64,000 bases of DNA from Rhodoferax antarcticus ANT.BR. Lineage in GTDB: Bacteria; Pseudomonadota; Gammaproteobacteria; Burkholderiales; Burkholderiaceae_C. The DNA is taken from contig NZ_MSYM01000013.1 in NCBI RefSeq assembly GCF_001938565.1, positions 559,496 through 623,495 on the forward strand, read 5' to 3'. The notes beneath the pieces were generated by a model. It had not been told where the DNA came from and searched no databases. It worked only from the letters and a program-made list of their open reading frames with translations. Positions within the stretch are counted from its first letter, which is position 1, and every line of letters begins with the position of its first letter. Below, piece after piece: positions 44,382 through 53,286 of this stretch. The translations under genes and the position numbers were made by a program.

Positions 44382-46505
44382 ATGCTTAAAACCTCAGGTT
44401 CATCCAACACTGGCGCCCAGCGGTCCAAGACAAAGAGCCCTGCGCGTATCCTTATCGTGGAAAACGAGGCGATTGTTCGGTACGACATTCGCCTGCAACT
44501 GGAAGCGCTTGGCTACCTTGTGGCGGGCGAAGCCTGTTCCGGGGAAGAGGCAGTGTTTCTCACTGGGCGGCTGCGGCCGGATTTGGTACTGGTGGACATT
44601 GGCCTGGGCCCGGGCATGGACGGCATTGCCGCCGCCCACGCCATTCGCGAACACCAGGCGCTGCCCGTGGTTTTTCTGACCGCCTACGCCGCTGACGACA
44701 TTCTGGAGCGGGCCATGGTGGCCGAGCCCTACGGCTACATCCTGAAGCCTTTTTCAGAGCGCGAGCTGCACACCGTGCTGCAAATGGCGCTGTACAAACA
44801 CCAAGTCGATGTGCGTGAGCATGAGCAGGCAGCGCGCAACCAGGTCATTCTCGACAACCTCAGCAGCGGTGTGATGACGATCAGCGCCAGAGGTGTGATT
44901 GAGTCATTCAGTATGGGTGCCAGCGCCATCTTTGGTTACAGCGCTGAGCAGGTGCTGGGTCAGAATGTGTCGATGCTGATGCCTGAGATCCAGCGCAGTC
45001 GCCACCACGGCTATCTGCAGCTAGACGACTCCCCCGAGCTGGAGCGGGTGGTGGGGCGCCAGCAAAATCTCGAAGGCGTGCGCCAGGACGGTACGCTGTT
45101 CCCATTGGGCATGAAGGTGTCGCGCCTCAACACTGAGGCGCAGACCCGCTACATCGTCATTCTGTCCGACCACAGCGAGCGCCTCCAGGCCGAGAAAAAA
45201 ATTCAGAGCCTGTCGTTTTACGACGACCTCACCGGCCTGCCGAACCGCCGCTGCCTGTTGGAGCGGCTAAAAAAAGTCATCGCCTCGGCTTCGCGGTCTG
45301 AGCAGCACGGCGCGTTGATCTTTCTGGACATGGACCACTTCCGCCATGTCAACGAAATCATGGGGCCCGGCCATGGCGACGACATGTTGTGTGAGGTGGC
45401 GCTGCGCCTGACCGCCTGCGTGCGTGACAACGACACGGCAGCGCACTTGGGCGGTGATGAATTCATGGTCATGCTCGACAGTTTGGGCACTGACAGCCAC
45501 AGTGCTGCCGCACATGCCGAAGCAGTGGCGCAAAAAATCCGCGACGCACTGTGCCAGCCGTACCACCTGCGCGGGCGCCAGCACAGCAGCTCCGCCAGCG
45601 TGGGCATTGTGGTGTTTGACAAAGACGCCGGCGAATTGAATGAGCTGCTGAAGATGACCGACGTCGCCATGTACCAGGCCAAAGCCGCCGGGCGCAATCA
45701 GGTCCGTTTTTACGACTCGGCCATGCAGGCCCAGGCGCTGGCGCGCACCGAGTTGTTGCGCGACATGCGCTGCGGTCTGGCCGCCGGGCAGTTTGTGCTC
45801 TATTACCAGGTGCAGGTAGACGCCCATGGCCGCACCCAGGGGGCTGAGGCGCTGGTGCGCTGGCAGCACCCGCAGCGCGGTCTGGTCATGCCGGGCGACT
45901 TTATTGCGGTGGCCGAGGAGTCGGGGCTGATCCTGGAGCTGGGGCATTGGGTGCTGCAGGCGGCTTGCCAGCAACTGCTGCGCTGGGCCACCAACCCGCA
46001 AACTGCGCACTGGACCATGGCGGTCAATGTCAGTGCGCTGCAGTTTTCCCGCGACGATTTTGTCGACAGCGTGGTGAGCGTTATCCGGCATAGCGGTGTA
46101 GATGGGCACAAACTCAAGCTGGAGCTGACCGAGAGCATGCTGATTGGTGACGTGCAGGACGCCATCGTCAAGATGAGCCAGCTCAAAAAACTCGGGGTGA
46201 GCTTTTCGCTGGACGACTTTGGTACTGGCTACTCCTCGCTGATCTATCTCAAGCGCCTGCCGATGGACCAGCTCAAGATTGACCAGTCTTTTGTGCGCGA
46301 TCTGCTCAGCGACCCGGATGACGCGGTGATAGCGCAAGCCATCGTGGCGCTGGGCCACAATCTGGGCATGCAGGTGATTGCCGAAGGCGTTGAAACCCAG
46401 GGCCAGCACGACGCGCTGGCTGGCATGGGGTGTGACGCGTTTCAGGGTTACCTGTTTGGCCGCCCGGTACCGCACCCAGACCCTGGCAAGCCGTCTACCA
46501 TTTAA
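44382..46505 (+). CDS. REC-PAS-GGDEF-EAL cyclic-di-GMP signalling protein
   Basis: 707 residues from the ATG at 44382 (an ATG at 44349 would abut the paired motif). Order: receiver (about 20-140, Asp in LVLVDIGLG), PAS (about 150-270, GVIESFSMGASAIFGYSAEQVLGQNVSMLMP), GGDEF domain (about 285-455) with intact GGDEF near residue 356, EAL domain (about 470-700) with EALVRWQHP near residue 487 and the DDFGTGYSSL loop. Both active sites look intact, so it could make and break c-di-GMP; receiver phosphorylation and the PAS ligand would decide the balance. The likely kinase is the REC-kinase upstream or the PAS-kinase downstream. Confidence 0.93.
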   Translation: MLKTSGSSNTGAQRSKTKSPARILIVENEAIVRYDIRLQLEALGYLVAGEACSGEEAVFLTGRLRPDLVLVDIGLGPGMDGIAAAHAIREHQALPVVFLTAYAADDILERAMVAEPYGYILKPFSERELHTVLQMALYKHQVDVREHEQAARNQVILDNLSSGVMTISARGVIESFSMGASAIFGYSAEQVLGQNVSMLMPEIQRSRHHGYLQLDDSPELERVVGRQQNLEGVRQDGTLFPLGMKVSRLNTEAQTRYIVILSDHSERLQAEKKIQSLSFYDDLTGLPNRRCLLERLKKVIASASRSEQHGALIFLDMDHFRHVNEIMGPGHGDDMLCEVALRLTACVRDNDTAAHLGGDEFMVMLDSLGTDSHSAAAHAEAVAQKIRDALCQPYHLRGRQHSSSASVGIVVFDKDAGELNELLKMTDVAMYQAKAAGRNQVRFYDSAMQAQALARTELLRDMRCGLAAGQFVLYYQVQVDAHGRTQGAEALVRWQHPQRGLVMPGDFIAVAEESGLILELGHWVLQAACQQLLRWATNPQTAHWTMAVNVSALQFSRDDFVDSVVSVIRHSGVDGHKLKLELTESMLIGDVQDAIVKMSQLKKLGVSFSLDDFGTGYSSLIYLKRLPMDQLKIDQSFVRDLLSDPDDAVIAQAIVALGHNLGMQVIAEGVETQGQHDALAGMGCDAFQGYLFGRPVPHPDPGKPSTI

Positions 46506-46507
46506 AT

Positions 46508-46556
46508 AACAAATTGGCCTCTAGCCCTTATTGAATAAGCGCTAGTAGCTATAGAT
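46508..46556 (-). repeat. Dispersed palindromic repeat, copy 8 (between GGDEF-EAL and PAS-kinase genes)
   Basis: Reads AAATTGGCCTCTAGCCCTTA then TTGAATAAGCGCTAGTAGCT. This is the most regular copy: CTAGCCCTTATT and AATAAGCGCTAG pair around a single central base with one mismatch. It occupies almost the entire 53-base gap, and the next gene's ATG follows 2 bases later. Confidence 0.9.
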
Positions 46557-46558
46557 AA

Positions 46559-48574
46559 ATGAGTATTGCCAATCCCTTGTTTCAAGGCTTTTTGCTAACC
46601 GCTGTTGCCCTCACAGCGCTGCCAGCCAAAGCGGCCGCACAGGTTGCGGGCGGTGCGCAGACGCTGGATTACGCCTTTGTGATTCTGCTGGTCTTCACCT
46701 TGGCGCTGGCTGCACGGAGTTTGATGCTGCGCCAGCAGTTGGCTGAAAAAACCCGTGCGCTGGCGCACTCGCAAACGGCGCTGGCGCGTGCCCGCCTGAC
46801 ATCCGAGCGTGCGCTGGCCGAGCACGCCATGATGCTGCACTCGGACATGGTGGGCATTGCCCGCGTGGCAGACGGCAAGTTGTTGTGGGCCAATTCAGCG
46901 TTTGAGGCGATGTTTGGATATCGCCCGGGTGAGTGGGTGGGCGTGCCCACCAGCGTGCACTACCCCTGTGAGGCGAGCTACCAGGCGCTGACGAACGCCG
47001 CTGACCCGGTCATGGCAGCGGGCAAGGTGTTTCGCTCCCTGACCGAATTCAAACGCTGTGACGGTGCATCCATCTGGGTCGAACTCAGCGGTGCCATGCT
47101 GGACGCCAGCACGTCGGAGTCGATGTGGATTTTTCTTGACACCACCGAGCGCCAGCACGCTCAAGCGGTGCGGCAAGAAGCCGCGCAGCGCCTGCAAAAG
47201 CTCAGCAATCGGTTGCCCGGCGTTTTGTATCAATATTTGCTCAGGCCCGACGGTAGCGCCTGCCTGCCTTATGCCAGTGAGGCCGTCCGCCAGGTGCTGC
47301 GGGTCAACCCGGAAGATGTTAACGAAGATGCCACTGCTGTCCTGTCCCGCAACCACCCGGACGACGCGGCACAGTTTCTTGCCTCGATCCAGGCATCGGC
47401 GCGTGATTTGACCCCCTGGCAGCACGAATACCGCATGTTGTTTGACGACGGCAGTGTGCGCTGGCTGTATGGCAATTCGGTGCCCGAGCGGCTGGACGAC
47501 GACTCGGTGCTGTGGCATGGTCTTGTCACCGACATCACCGAACGCAAAGCCGCTGACGACCGCTTGCGCCAGTTGTCACGCTCGGTGGAGCAGGCCCCGG
47601 TGTCGATCGTGACCACCGATCTGCAAGGCAACATCCTCTATGCCAACCCATCGTTCACCCGCAACACCGGCTACACGTTGGAGGAGGCCACGGGGCAAAA
47701 CCCGCGCATCCTCAAATCGGGCCTGACACCGCCCGAGACCTATGCCGAGCTGTGGGGCACGGTCAGCACGGGAGGCGTCTGGCAGGGCGAACTGCATAAC
47801 CGCAGAAAAGACGGCACCCTGTTCATCGAGCGTGCGGTGATTGCGCCGGTGCTGGACGCCGAAGGCCACATCAGCCATTACGTGGCGGTCAAGGAAGACA
47901 TCACCCAGCGCAAGCAGGCCGACTTGGCGCTGCAAAACTCGCTGCGGGAGAAAGTGGCCTTACTCAACGAGGTGCATCACCGGGTCAAAAACAACCTGCA
48001 GGTCATCACCAGCCTGCTGCGCCTGGAGGTTGGCCGCAGTGCGCAGCCTGACACCCGTAGCGTGCTCAAAGACATGCAGAGCCGCATCTACGCCATGGCG
48101 CTGCTGCACGAGAGCCTGTACCGCTCGGGCACCTTTGCCTCAGTGGAGCTGGGGGCTTATCTCAAGCAACTGGCCACCCAGACCTTTCGCACCCAATCCG
48201 GGCTGGGCGGCGATGTGCGGCTGCTACTGGAGATGTCTGCCGTCAACGTCGGCATGGACCAGGCCGCACCCTGCGGGCTGCTGGTCAACGAACTGCTGTC
48301 CAACTGCCTGAAGCATGGATTTCCCGAACAGCGCTCGGGCCAAGTGGTGGTCAGCCTGCAGCCCAGCGGCCGTACTGGCTGGTGGCAGCTGTCGGTGCGC
48401 GACACCGGCGTGGGCCTGCCTGGCGACTTTGAGGCCCGGCGCACCCAGTCACTTGGCTTGCAGCTGGCGTCTGACCTGGCGCGCCAGATTGGCGGCCAGC
48501 TCAATGTGGGCCCGGGGCCGGGTGCCACGTTCTCGGTGGTGTTTCATCTTCAGGTGTTTCCCCTGCCGGATTAG
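46559..48574 (+). CDS. Membrane-anchored multi-PAS histidine kinase (HisKA_2/HWE type)
   Basis: 671 residues. Two hydrophobic stretches at the N-terminus (about 8-25 and 38-53), a short coiled coil, then three PAS domains at roughly 90-210, 215-330 (with a PAC tail ending DITERKAADDRLRQLS) and 335-460. The kinase core has LNEVHHRVKNNLQVITSLLRLE with His473/474 and an HATPase domain ending LGLQLASDLARQIGGQL. It follows the GGDEF-EAL gene and precedes a stand-alone receiver, its likely phosphorylation partner. There is little Shine-Dalgarno before the ATG, as the palindrome fills that space. Confidence 0.9.
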   Translation: MSIANPLFQGFLLTAVALTALPAKAAAQVAGGAQTLDYAFVILLVFTLALAARSLMLRQQLAEKTRALAHSQTALARARLTSERALAEHAMMLHSDMVGIARVADGKLLWANSAFEAMFGYRPGEWVGVPTSVHYPCEASYQALTNAADPVMAAGKVFRSLTEFKRCDGASIWVELSGAMLDASTSESMWIFLDTTERQHAQAVRQEAAQRLQKLSNRLPGVLYQYLLRPDGSACLPYASEAVRQVLRVNPEDVNEDATAVLSRNHPDDAAQFLASIQASARDLTPWQHEYRMLFDDGSVRWLYGNSVPERLDDDSVLWHGLVTDITERKAADDRLRQLSRSVEQAPVSIVTTDLQGNILYANPSFTRNTGYTLEEATGQNPRILKSGLTPPETYAELWGTVSTGGVWQGELHNRRKDGTLFIERAVIAPVLDAEGHISHYVAVKEDITQRKQADLALQNSLREKVALLNEVHHRVKNNLQVITSLLRLEVGRSAQPDTRSVLKDMQSRIYAMALLHESLYRSGTFASVELGAYLKQLATQTFRTQSGLGGDVRLLLEMSAVNVGMDQAAPCGLLVNELLSNCLKHGFPEQRSGQVVVSLQPSGRTGWWQLSVRDTGVGLPGDFEARRTQSLGLQLASDLARQIGGQLNVGPGPGATFSVVFHLQVFPLPD

Positions 48575-48584
48575 GGTGTTGGCC
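48551..48584 (+). promoter_or_regulatory. Second paired GGTGTT motif, upstream of single-domain regulator
   Basis: CAGGTGTTTCCC then GCCGGATTAGGGTGTTGG, again with 22-base spacing of the GGTGTT cores and a central GCCGGA. It overlaps the stop codon of the PAS kinase and lies about 110 bases before the next gene. Confidence 0.4.
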
Positions 48585-48694
48585 TGATACCGCCTGCGCG
48601 GCGCTGTGCCTAAAGTACAGCCTATGGTTACCTTACTGGCTCTTTCTGTTCATCTAACCACTCCCGTAGGCGACACGTCTTGTGGGAGTCGATC

Positions 48695-49081
48695 ATGACG
48701 TTGCATGTCATGCTGGTGGATGACAACCTGACGTTTTTGGCATCTGTCAAAAAAACCCTCGGCTTGGTCGCCAACACCGAGGTGGTGGCAGAAGCCCATA
48801 ACGGCGAGCAGGCCCTGGCAATCGCTCAAGCCCTGCAGCCCGACCTGATGTTGCTGGACATCGTCATGCCCGGCATGAGCGGCCTGGAGGTTGCCCGCAC
48901 CATGCAGAGCTGGCCACACTCGCCACGCGTGCTGTTCTTGTCGATGCATGACAACGAGTCCTATCGCACTGCGGCACAAGAGCTGGGTGCCCTGGGTCTG
49001 GTGGGCAAGGCCAATTTTGTCGCACAGCTGCTACCCATCATTTCGCAACTGGCGCAGCCTGTCTCCGGGGCGTCTGTATGA
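48695..49081 (+). CDS. Single-domain response regulator
   Basis: 128 residues, a bare receiver: VMLVDDN at the start, phospho-Asp in [17 protein letters not shown], Ser in VLFLSMHDN, and a C-terminal helix, with Gly-Lys in LGLVGKANF at the usual lysine position. No output domain. The ATG at 48695 has GGGAG in front; that GGGAGT can pair with ACTCCC at 48660-48665. The next chemoreceptor overlaps it by 4 bases, so it may act as the CheY-like or adaptor regulator of that receptor. Confidence 0.88.
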   Translation: MTLHVMLVDDNLTFLASVKKTLGLVANTEVVAEAHNGEQALAIAQALQPDLMLLDIVMPGMSGLEVARTMQSWPHSPRVLFLSMHDNESYRTAAQELGALGLVGKANFVAQLLPIISQLAQPVSGASV

Positions 49082-50223
49082 AGCTGCGCATGCCGGAAGA
49101 CCTTGGCAAGTATTACCCGGTGGCGCTGGGCGGGGTGGCCATGCTGGCCGTTGTGGGGGTCGGGAAGGGCGCACTGCTGGCTGACGCCCTGGGGCTGGTA
49201 CTGCTGGCGCTGGGTGCTGTGGTGGCCTGGCTGATGGCGCGGCGCGACGCGGCGCAGCGCCAGGCCGTTGACGAGTTTCTGGCCGATCAAGCCCACTTTG
49301 TGGTGCAAGTGGTGCCGGTCTGGAACGGCCACATTGAGTCTTCTCGCGAGCAGATGGAAGTGGCTGTCAACGCCTTGTCAGAGCGCTTCGGCGGCATTGT
49401 TGACAAACTCGACGTGGCTCTGCGCACCGCCACGCAGGAAACCGACAGCATGGACAGCGGCGGCATGTTGGCGCTGTTTCAGCGAAGCCAGCAGGAATTG
49501 AGTGCACTGGTCAACGTTCAGCAGGCCTCCATGGGCACTATGGAGAACATGCTGACCCAGGTGCAAGGGCTAAACCGCTTTGTGGTGGAGCTGCATGAGA
49601 TGGCCTCTGATGTGGCGCGCATTGCGCAGCAAACCAATCTGCTGGCACTGAATGCCGCCATTGAAGCCGCCCGTGCCGGTGACCTGGGGCGTGGCTTTGC
49701 GGTGGTGGCTAAGGAATTTCGCATGTTGTCCAACCAGTCCGGTGAAACTGGCCGCAAGATCGCCGAAAAGGTCAAAATCATCAGCGCCGCCATTGTGGAA
49801 ACCTGCACTGTGGTGCGCGAATCGGTGGTGGCAGAAGACAACTCACTTGAAGCCGCCCAGGTCACCATTGACCGGGTGGTGACTGACTTCAAGGGCATCA
49901 CCGAAGCGTTTCAGCGCTCCCGCGATCTGCTGCAGGGTGAAAGCATGAGCATTCAGGCCGAGGTGAATGAGGCGCTGGTGCAGATGCAGTTTCAGGACCG
50001 CGTCAGCCAGATCCTCACCCAGGTCATCAAAAACATCGAACGCCTGCCTGTGGCGCTGCAAGACCAGCAACAAGTCTATGCCCAGACTGGTGTCCTGCAG
50101 GCGCATGATCCGCAAGACATGCTTGCCGAGATGAAAAAGACCTATGTGATGGCAGACCAGCACGTCATTCACGCAGGTGGCAAGGTGGCGCTAAACAGCG
50201 CCGACGACATCAGTTTTTTCTAG
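49078..50223 (+). CDS. Short membrane chemoreceptor-like protein (MCP signalling domain)
   Basis: 381 residues. Two closely spaced N-terminal membrane segments (about 12-50) with almost no periplasmic loop and no HAMP, then a signalling region with the tip [44 protein letters not shown] in part. After the tip comes [28 protein letters not shown], a pattern reminiscent of CheZ QFQD helices, and the protein ends DDISFF. It probably senses an intracellular or membrane cue. It overlaps the regulator gene upstream and is followed by cheY. Confidence 0.87.
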   Translation: MKLRMPEDLGKYYPVALGGVAMLAVVGVGKGALLADALGLVLLALGAVVAWLMARRDAAQRQAVDEFLADQAHFVVQVVPVWNGHIESSREQMEVAVNALSERFGGIVDKLDVALRTATQETDSMDSGGMLALFQRSQQELSALVNVQQASMGTMENMLTQVQGLNRFVVELHEMASDVARIAQQTNLLALNAAIEAARAGDLGRGFAVVAKEFRMLSNQSGETGRKIAEKVKIISAAIVETCTVVRESVVAEDNSLEAAQVTIDRVVTDFKGITEAFQRSRDLLQGESMSIQAEVNEALVQMQFQDRVSQILTQVIKNIERLPVALQDQQQVYAQTGVLQAHDPQDMLAEMKKTYVMADQHVIHAGGKVALNSADDISFF

Positions 50224-50233
50224 GGGTTAAGAC

Positions 50234-50602
50234 ATGGCAAAGACCATCATGATTGTTGACGACTCCGCCTCCATGCGGCGGGTGGTGGGCATTGCGCTCA
50301 AGGGGGCGGGTTACGAGGTGCTCGAAGGCGTCGACGGGCGCGACGCGCTGAACAAGCTCACCGGCCAGAAGGTTCACCTGATCATCAGCGACGTGAACAT
50401 GCCCGTGATGGACGGCATCACCTTTCTGAAAAACGTCAAGCAGATGCCGGCTTACAAATTCACCCCGGTGATCATGCTGACCACTGAATCCGATGAGTCC
50501 AAAAAGCGCGAAGGCCAGTCGGCTGGTGCGCGTGCCTGGGTGGTCAAACCCTTCCAGCCAGAGCGCCTGGTGGACGCTGTTCAAAGGCTGTGCCTGCCAT
50601 GA
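50234..50602 (+). CDS. cheY: Chemotaxis response regulator CheY
   Basis: 122 residues, a single receiver: IMIVDDSASMRRVV, phospho-Asp in LIISDVNMPVMDGITFL, Thr in VIMLTTESDE and Lys in WVVKPFQPERL. It receives phosphate from CheA. The stop overlaps the STAS gene start by 4 bases. Confidence 0.94.
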   Translation: MAKTIMIVDDSASMRRVVGIALKGAGYEVLEGVDGRDALNKLTGQKVHLIISDVNMPVMDGITFLKNVKQMPAYKFTPVIMLTTESDESKKREGQSAGARAWVVKPFQPERLVDAVQRLCLP

Positions 50603-50910
50603 GTACCAAAAATGTTTTGCGCATCGAAGGCGAGCTGACCATCTTTCGGGCGATGGAGCTCAAGCCGATCATCCTGGCTGTGCCACCGGTGACCGAGATT
50701 GACCTGTCAGGCGTGACTGATCTGGATACGGCCGGGGTGCAATTGCTGATGCTGGCCAAGAAGACCGCACTGGCCCAGGGGCGTGACCTGACACTCATCG
50801 GCCACAGCCCGGCGGTAATTGAGGTGTTTGAGTTGCTGAATGTGGTGGCCTATTTTGGCGACCATCTGGTGATGGACTCACGCAGCCCGGCGGGCGCCTC
50901 AAGGAGCTGA
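50599..50910 (+). CDS. STAS-domain protein (SpoIIAA-like)
   Basis: 103 residues. A STAS fold with VTEIDLSGVTDLDTAGVQLLMLA, where the phospho-acceptor position of anti-sigma-factor antagonists falls in the DTAGV segment as Thr rather than Ser. STAS proteins occur beside cheA in several alternative chemosensory clusters, with unclear roles. The start overlaps cheY; the cheA ATG follows immediately after the stop. Confidence 0.88.
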   Translation: MSTKNVLRIEGELTIFRAMELKPIILAVPPVTEIDLSGVTDLDTAGVQLLMLAKKTALAQGRDLTLIGHSPAVIEVFELLNVVAYFGDHLVMDSRSPAGASRS

Positions 50911-50911
50911 C

Positions 50912-53119
50912 ATGGACATGGATGACGCACTGCAGATGTTCATCGTCGAGAGCCGCGAGCTGCTCGAAGACATGGAGACCGCCCTGCTGGCCGTGGAAGG
51001 CGCTGATGAAAAGACCGAACTGGTCAACGCCATCTTTCGCGCAGCCCACACCATCAAGGGCTCCGGCGGCCTGTTCAGCCTGGACCATGTGGTGTCATTT
51101 ACCCATGTGGTTGAAAGCGTGCTCGACAAGGTGCGCGCCGGCAAGATGGAATTGTCCGAGCCGCTGGTGGCCTTGCTGCTGTCATGCAGTGACCATATTG
51201 GCGCGTTGATCAACGGCGTGGCTGCTGGTCAGTTGTCTGGCACTGCCGAACAAAAAGCTCAGGGTGACCCGCTGCAGGCGCAACTAGGCCAGTTTCTGGA
51301 AGCCGTTGCCACAGAGACTAGGGCCGCTGACGCACCAAGGCAAGCCGACACCACCCGCACCGTGCCCACGGCAGACACCGAGCGGGTTCAGCGCATTGGC
51401 GCTGGCGCCGTCAATGCAGACCACTGGCATATTTCAGTGCGCTTTGGGCCTGATGTGCTGCGCAACGGCATGGACCCGCTGTCTTTCATCCGTTACCTGG
51501 GCACCCTAGGTAAAGTAGTGGCCATTGAAACGGTGCCAGACGCCCTGCCAGACGCCCAACACATGGACCCTGAGCTGTGCTATGTGGGCTTTGAAATCGC
51601 ATTTCAGGCCGCAGTGGACAAGGCCACGATCGAACAAGTGTTTGAATTTGTGCGCGACGACTGCCGACTGGTCATTCTGCCCCCGCACAGCCTGATCTCG
51701 GAATACGTCGGCCTGATCAACCTGCAGCAGGGTGAACCGGCGCGCCTGGGCGACATGCTGGTGCACTGCGGTACGCTCACACCACAAGAGCTGGATAGGG
51801 CGCTGAACGCGCAGTTGGATGCGCCAAGTAAGCCCATTGGAACCATTCTGGTGGAACAGGGCTCGGTACAACCCGAGGTGGTGGAAGCCGCGCTCACCAA
51901 GCAAAAACAGGTCAAGGAAGCCGGAGCCACAGAGAGCAAATCCATCCGCGTGGATGCCGACAAGCTCGACCAGCTGATCAATCTGGTGGGCGAGCTGATC
52001 ATTGCCGGGGCCAGCGTGAACATGATTGCGCACCGCGCACGGGTGATTGAGCTGACCGAGGCCACCTCCAAGCTCGCCACGCTGGTAGAAGATGTGCGCG
52101 ACAGTGCCCTGCAACTGCGCATGGTGCGTATTGGCGCCACCTTCAGCCGGTTTCAAAGGGTGGTGCACGACGTGTCGCGTGACCTGGACAAGAATATTGC
52201 GCTCGTCATTGACGGCGAAGAGACCGAACTGGACAAAACTGTCGTCGAAAAGATTGGCGACCCGCTGATGCACCTGGTGCGCAACTCGATGGACCACGGC
52301 ATCGAGAGCGCCGAGGTGCGCGCCGACCGGGGCAAGCCCGCCCAGGGCACACTCAAACTCAACGCCTACCACGACTCCGGGGCCATCGTCATCACTGTCG
52401 AAGACGATGGCGGCGGTCTCAAACGCGACAAAATTCTTGCCAGGGCCATCGAACGTGGCCTGGTCGATGCCAACCACCACCTGACCGACGCCGAGGTCTA
52501 TGCGCTGATCTTCGAGCCGGGTTTCTCCACCGCCGAGAAGGTTACCAACCTGTCGGGCCGGGGCGTCGGTCTGGATGTGGTCAAGCGCAACATCACCGCT
52601 TTGCGCGGCACCGTGGGCATCAACAGTGAAGAAGGCGTGGGCACCATCGTGACCGTGCGCTTGCCGCTCACCCTGGCCATCATCGACGGCTTTCTGGTGG
52701 GTGTCGGCAAGTCGGTGTATGCCATCCCGCTCGACACCATCGAGGAATGTGTGGCGTATTCGGCCGAACCAGGCCACGACTACACCAACCTGCGTGGCGA
52801 GGTGCTGCCTTTCATCCGGCTGCGTGAGCTGTTTGCCGTATCGGCTGCGCCAGCCAAAGCAGAAAACATCGTGGTGCTCAAGTACGCCGGGCAAAAGGCC
52901 GGTCTGGTGGTGGACAGCCTGCTGGGCGAGTTCCAGACGGTGATCAAGCCGCTGGGGCAGATGTTTGCCCAAAGCACATGCATCAGCGGCTCTACGATTT
53001 TGGGTAGTGGTGATGTGGCGTTGATTCTGGATGTGCCGTCACTGGTGCGACAGGCGACGGCACGCGGCGGTGCAGCAGCGTCTGGCGCAACTCGCCAATT
53101 AGAGATGCCATCATCATGA
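50912..53119 (+). CDS. cheA: Chemotaxis histidine kinase CheA with an MshEN-like segment
   Basis: 735 residues. P1/Hpt (1-125) with His46 in FRAAHTIKGSGGLF; a CheY-binding P2-like domain (about 165-265, HISVRFGPDVLRNGMDPLSF); an inserted segment at 278-331 with two copies of the R-L-G-x2-[LV]2-x2-G... motif (RLGDMLVHCGTLTPQELDRA in the first); P3 dimerisation (from about 348, DKLDQLINLVGELI); P4 ATPase (LMHLVRNSMDHGIES near 455, GRGVGLDVVKRNI); and P5 CheW-like (about 590-715). The insert matches the c-di-GMP-binding MshEN domain pattern. CheA drives CheY and CheB phosphorylation. Confidence 0.95.
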   Translation: MDMDDALQMFIVESRELLEDMETALLAVEGADEKTELVNAIFRAAHTIKGSGGLFSLDHVVSFTHVVESVLDKVRAGKMELSEPLVALLLSCSDHIGALINGVAAGQLSGTAEQKAQGDPLQAQLGQFLEAVATETRAADAPRQADTTRTVPTADTERVQRIGAGAVNADHWHISVRFGPDVLRNGMDPLSFIRYLGTLGKVVAIETVPDALPDAQHMDPELCYVGFEIAFQAAVDKATIEQVFEFVRDDCRLVILPPHSLISEYVGLINLQQGEPARLGDMLVHCGTLTPQELDRALNAQLDAPSKPIGTILVEQGSVQPEVVEAALTKQKQVKEAGATESKSIRVDADKLDQLINLVGELIIAGASVNMIAHRARVIELTEATSKLATLVEDVRDSALQLRMVRIGATFSRFQRVVHDVSRDLDKNIALVIDGEETELDKTVVEKIGDPLMHLVRNSMDHGIESAEVRADRGKPAQGTLKLNAYHDSGAIVITVEDDGGGLKRDKILARAIERGLVDANHHLTDAEVYALIFEPGFSTAEKVTNLSGRGVGLDVVKRNITALRGTVGINSEEGVGTIVTVRLPLTLAIIDGFLVGVGKSVYAIPLDTIEECVAYSAEPGHDYTNLRGEVLPFIRLRELFAVSAAPAKAENIVVLKYAGQKAGLVVDSLLGEFQTVIKPLGQMFAQSTCISGSTILGSGDVALILDVPSLVRQATARGGAAASGATRQLEMPSS

Positions 53120-53286
53120 ACACCTTGGCACGCAAGAAATTTGAATTCTGTTACTGGGCGGCGGAACCCCTGAGTCGAATGAACCATCCGCCACCGTCGG
53201 GACCGCCATCGTCGATGTGTTTCAAGGCTCTCTGGCTCTTTCATACAAGCTCTCAGTTTCATTTTTCAGGAGAATTTTCATGTTGA
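53116..53286 (+). CDS. Possible small translationally coupled ORF
   Basis: A 56-codon frame starts with an ATG overlapping the cheA stop (ATGA) and ends with a TGA that overlaps the start of the large chemoreceptor. Composition ([20 protein letters not shown] and a Phe/Ser-rich end) shows no domain or membrane helix, and the region could simply be spacer. Listed because its overlaps at both ends would couple cheA and the receptor. Confidence 0.2.
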   Translation: MNTLARKKFEFCYWAAEPLSRMNHPPPSGPPSSMCFKALWLFHTSSQFHFSGEFSC

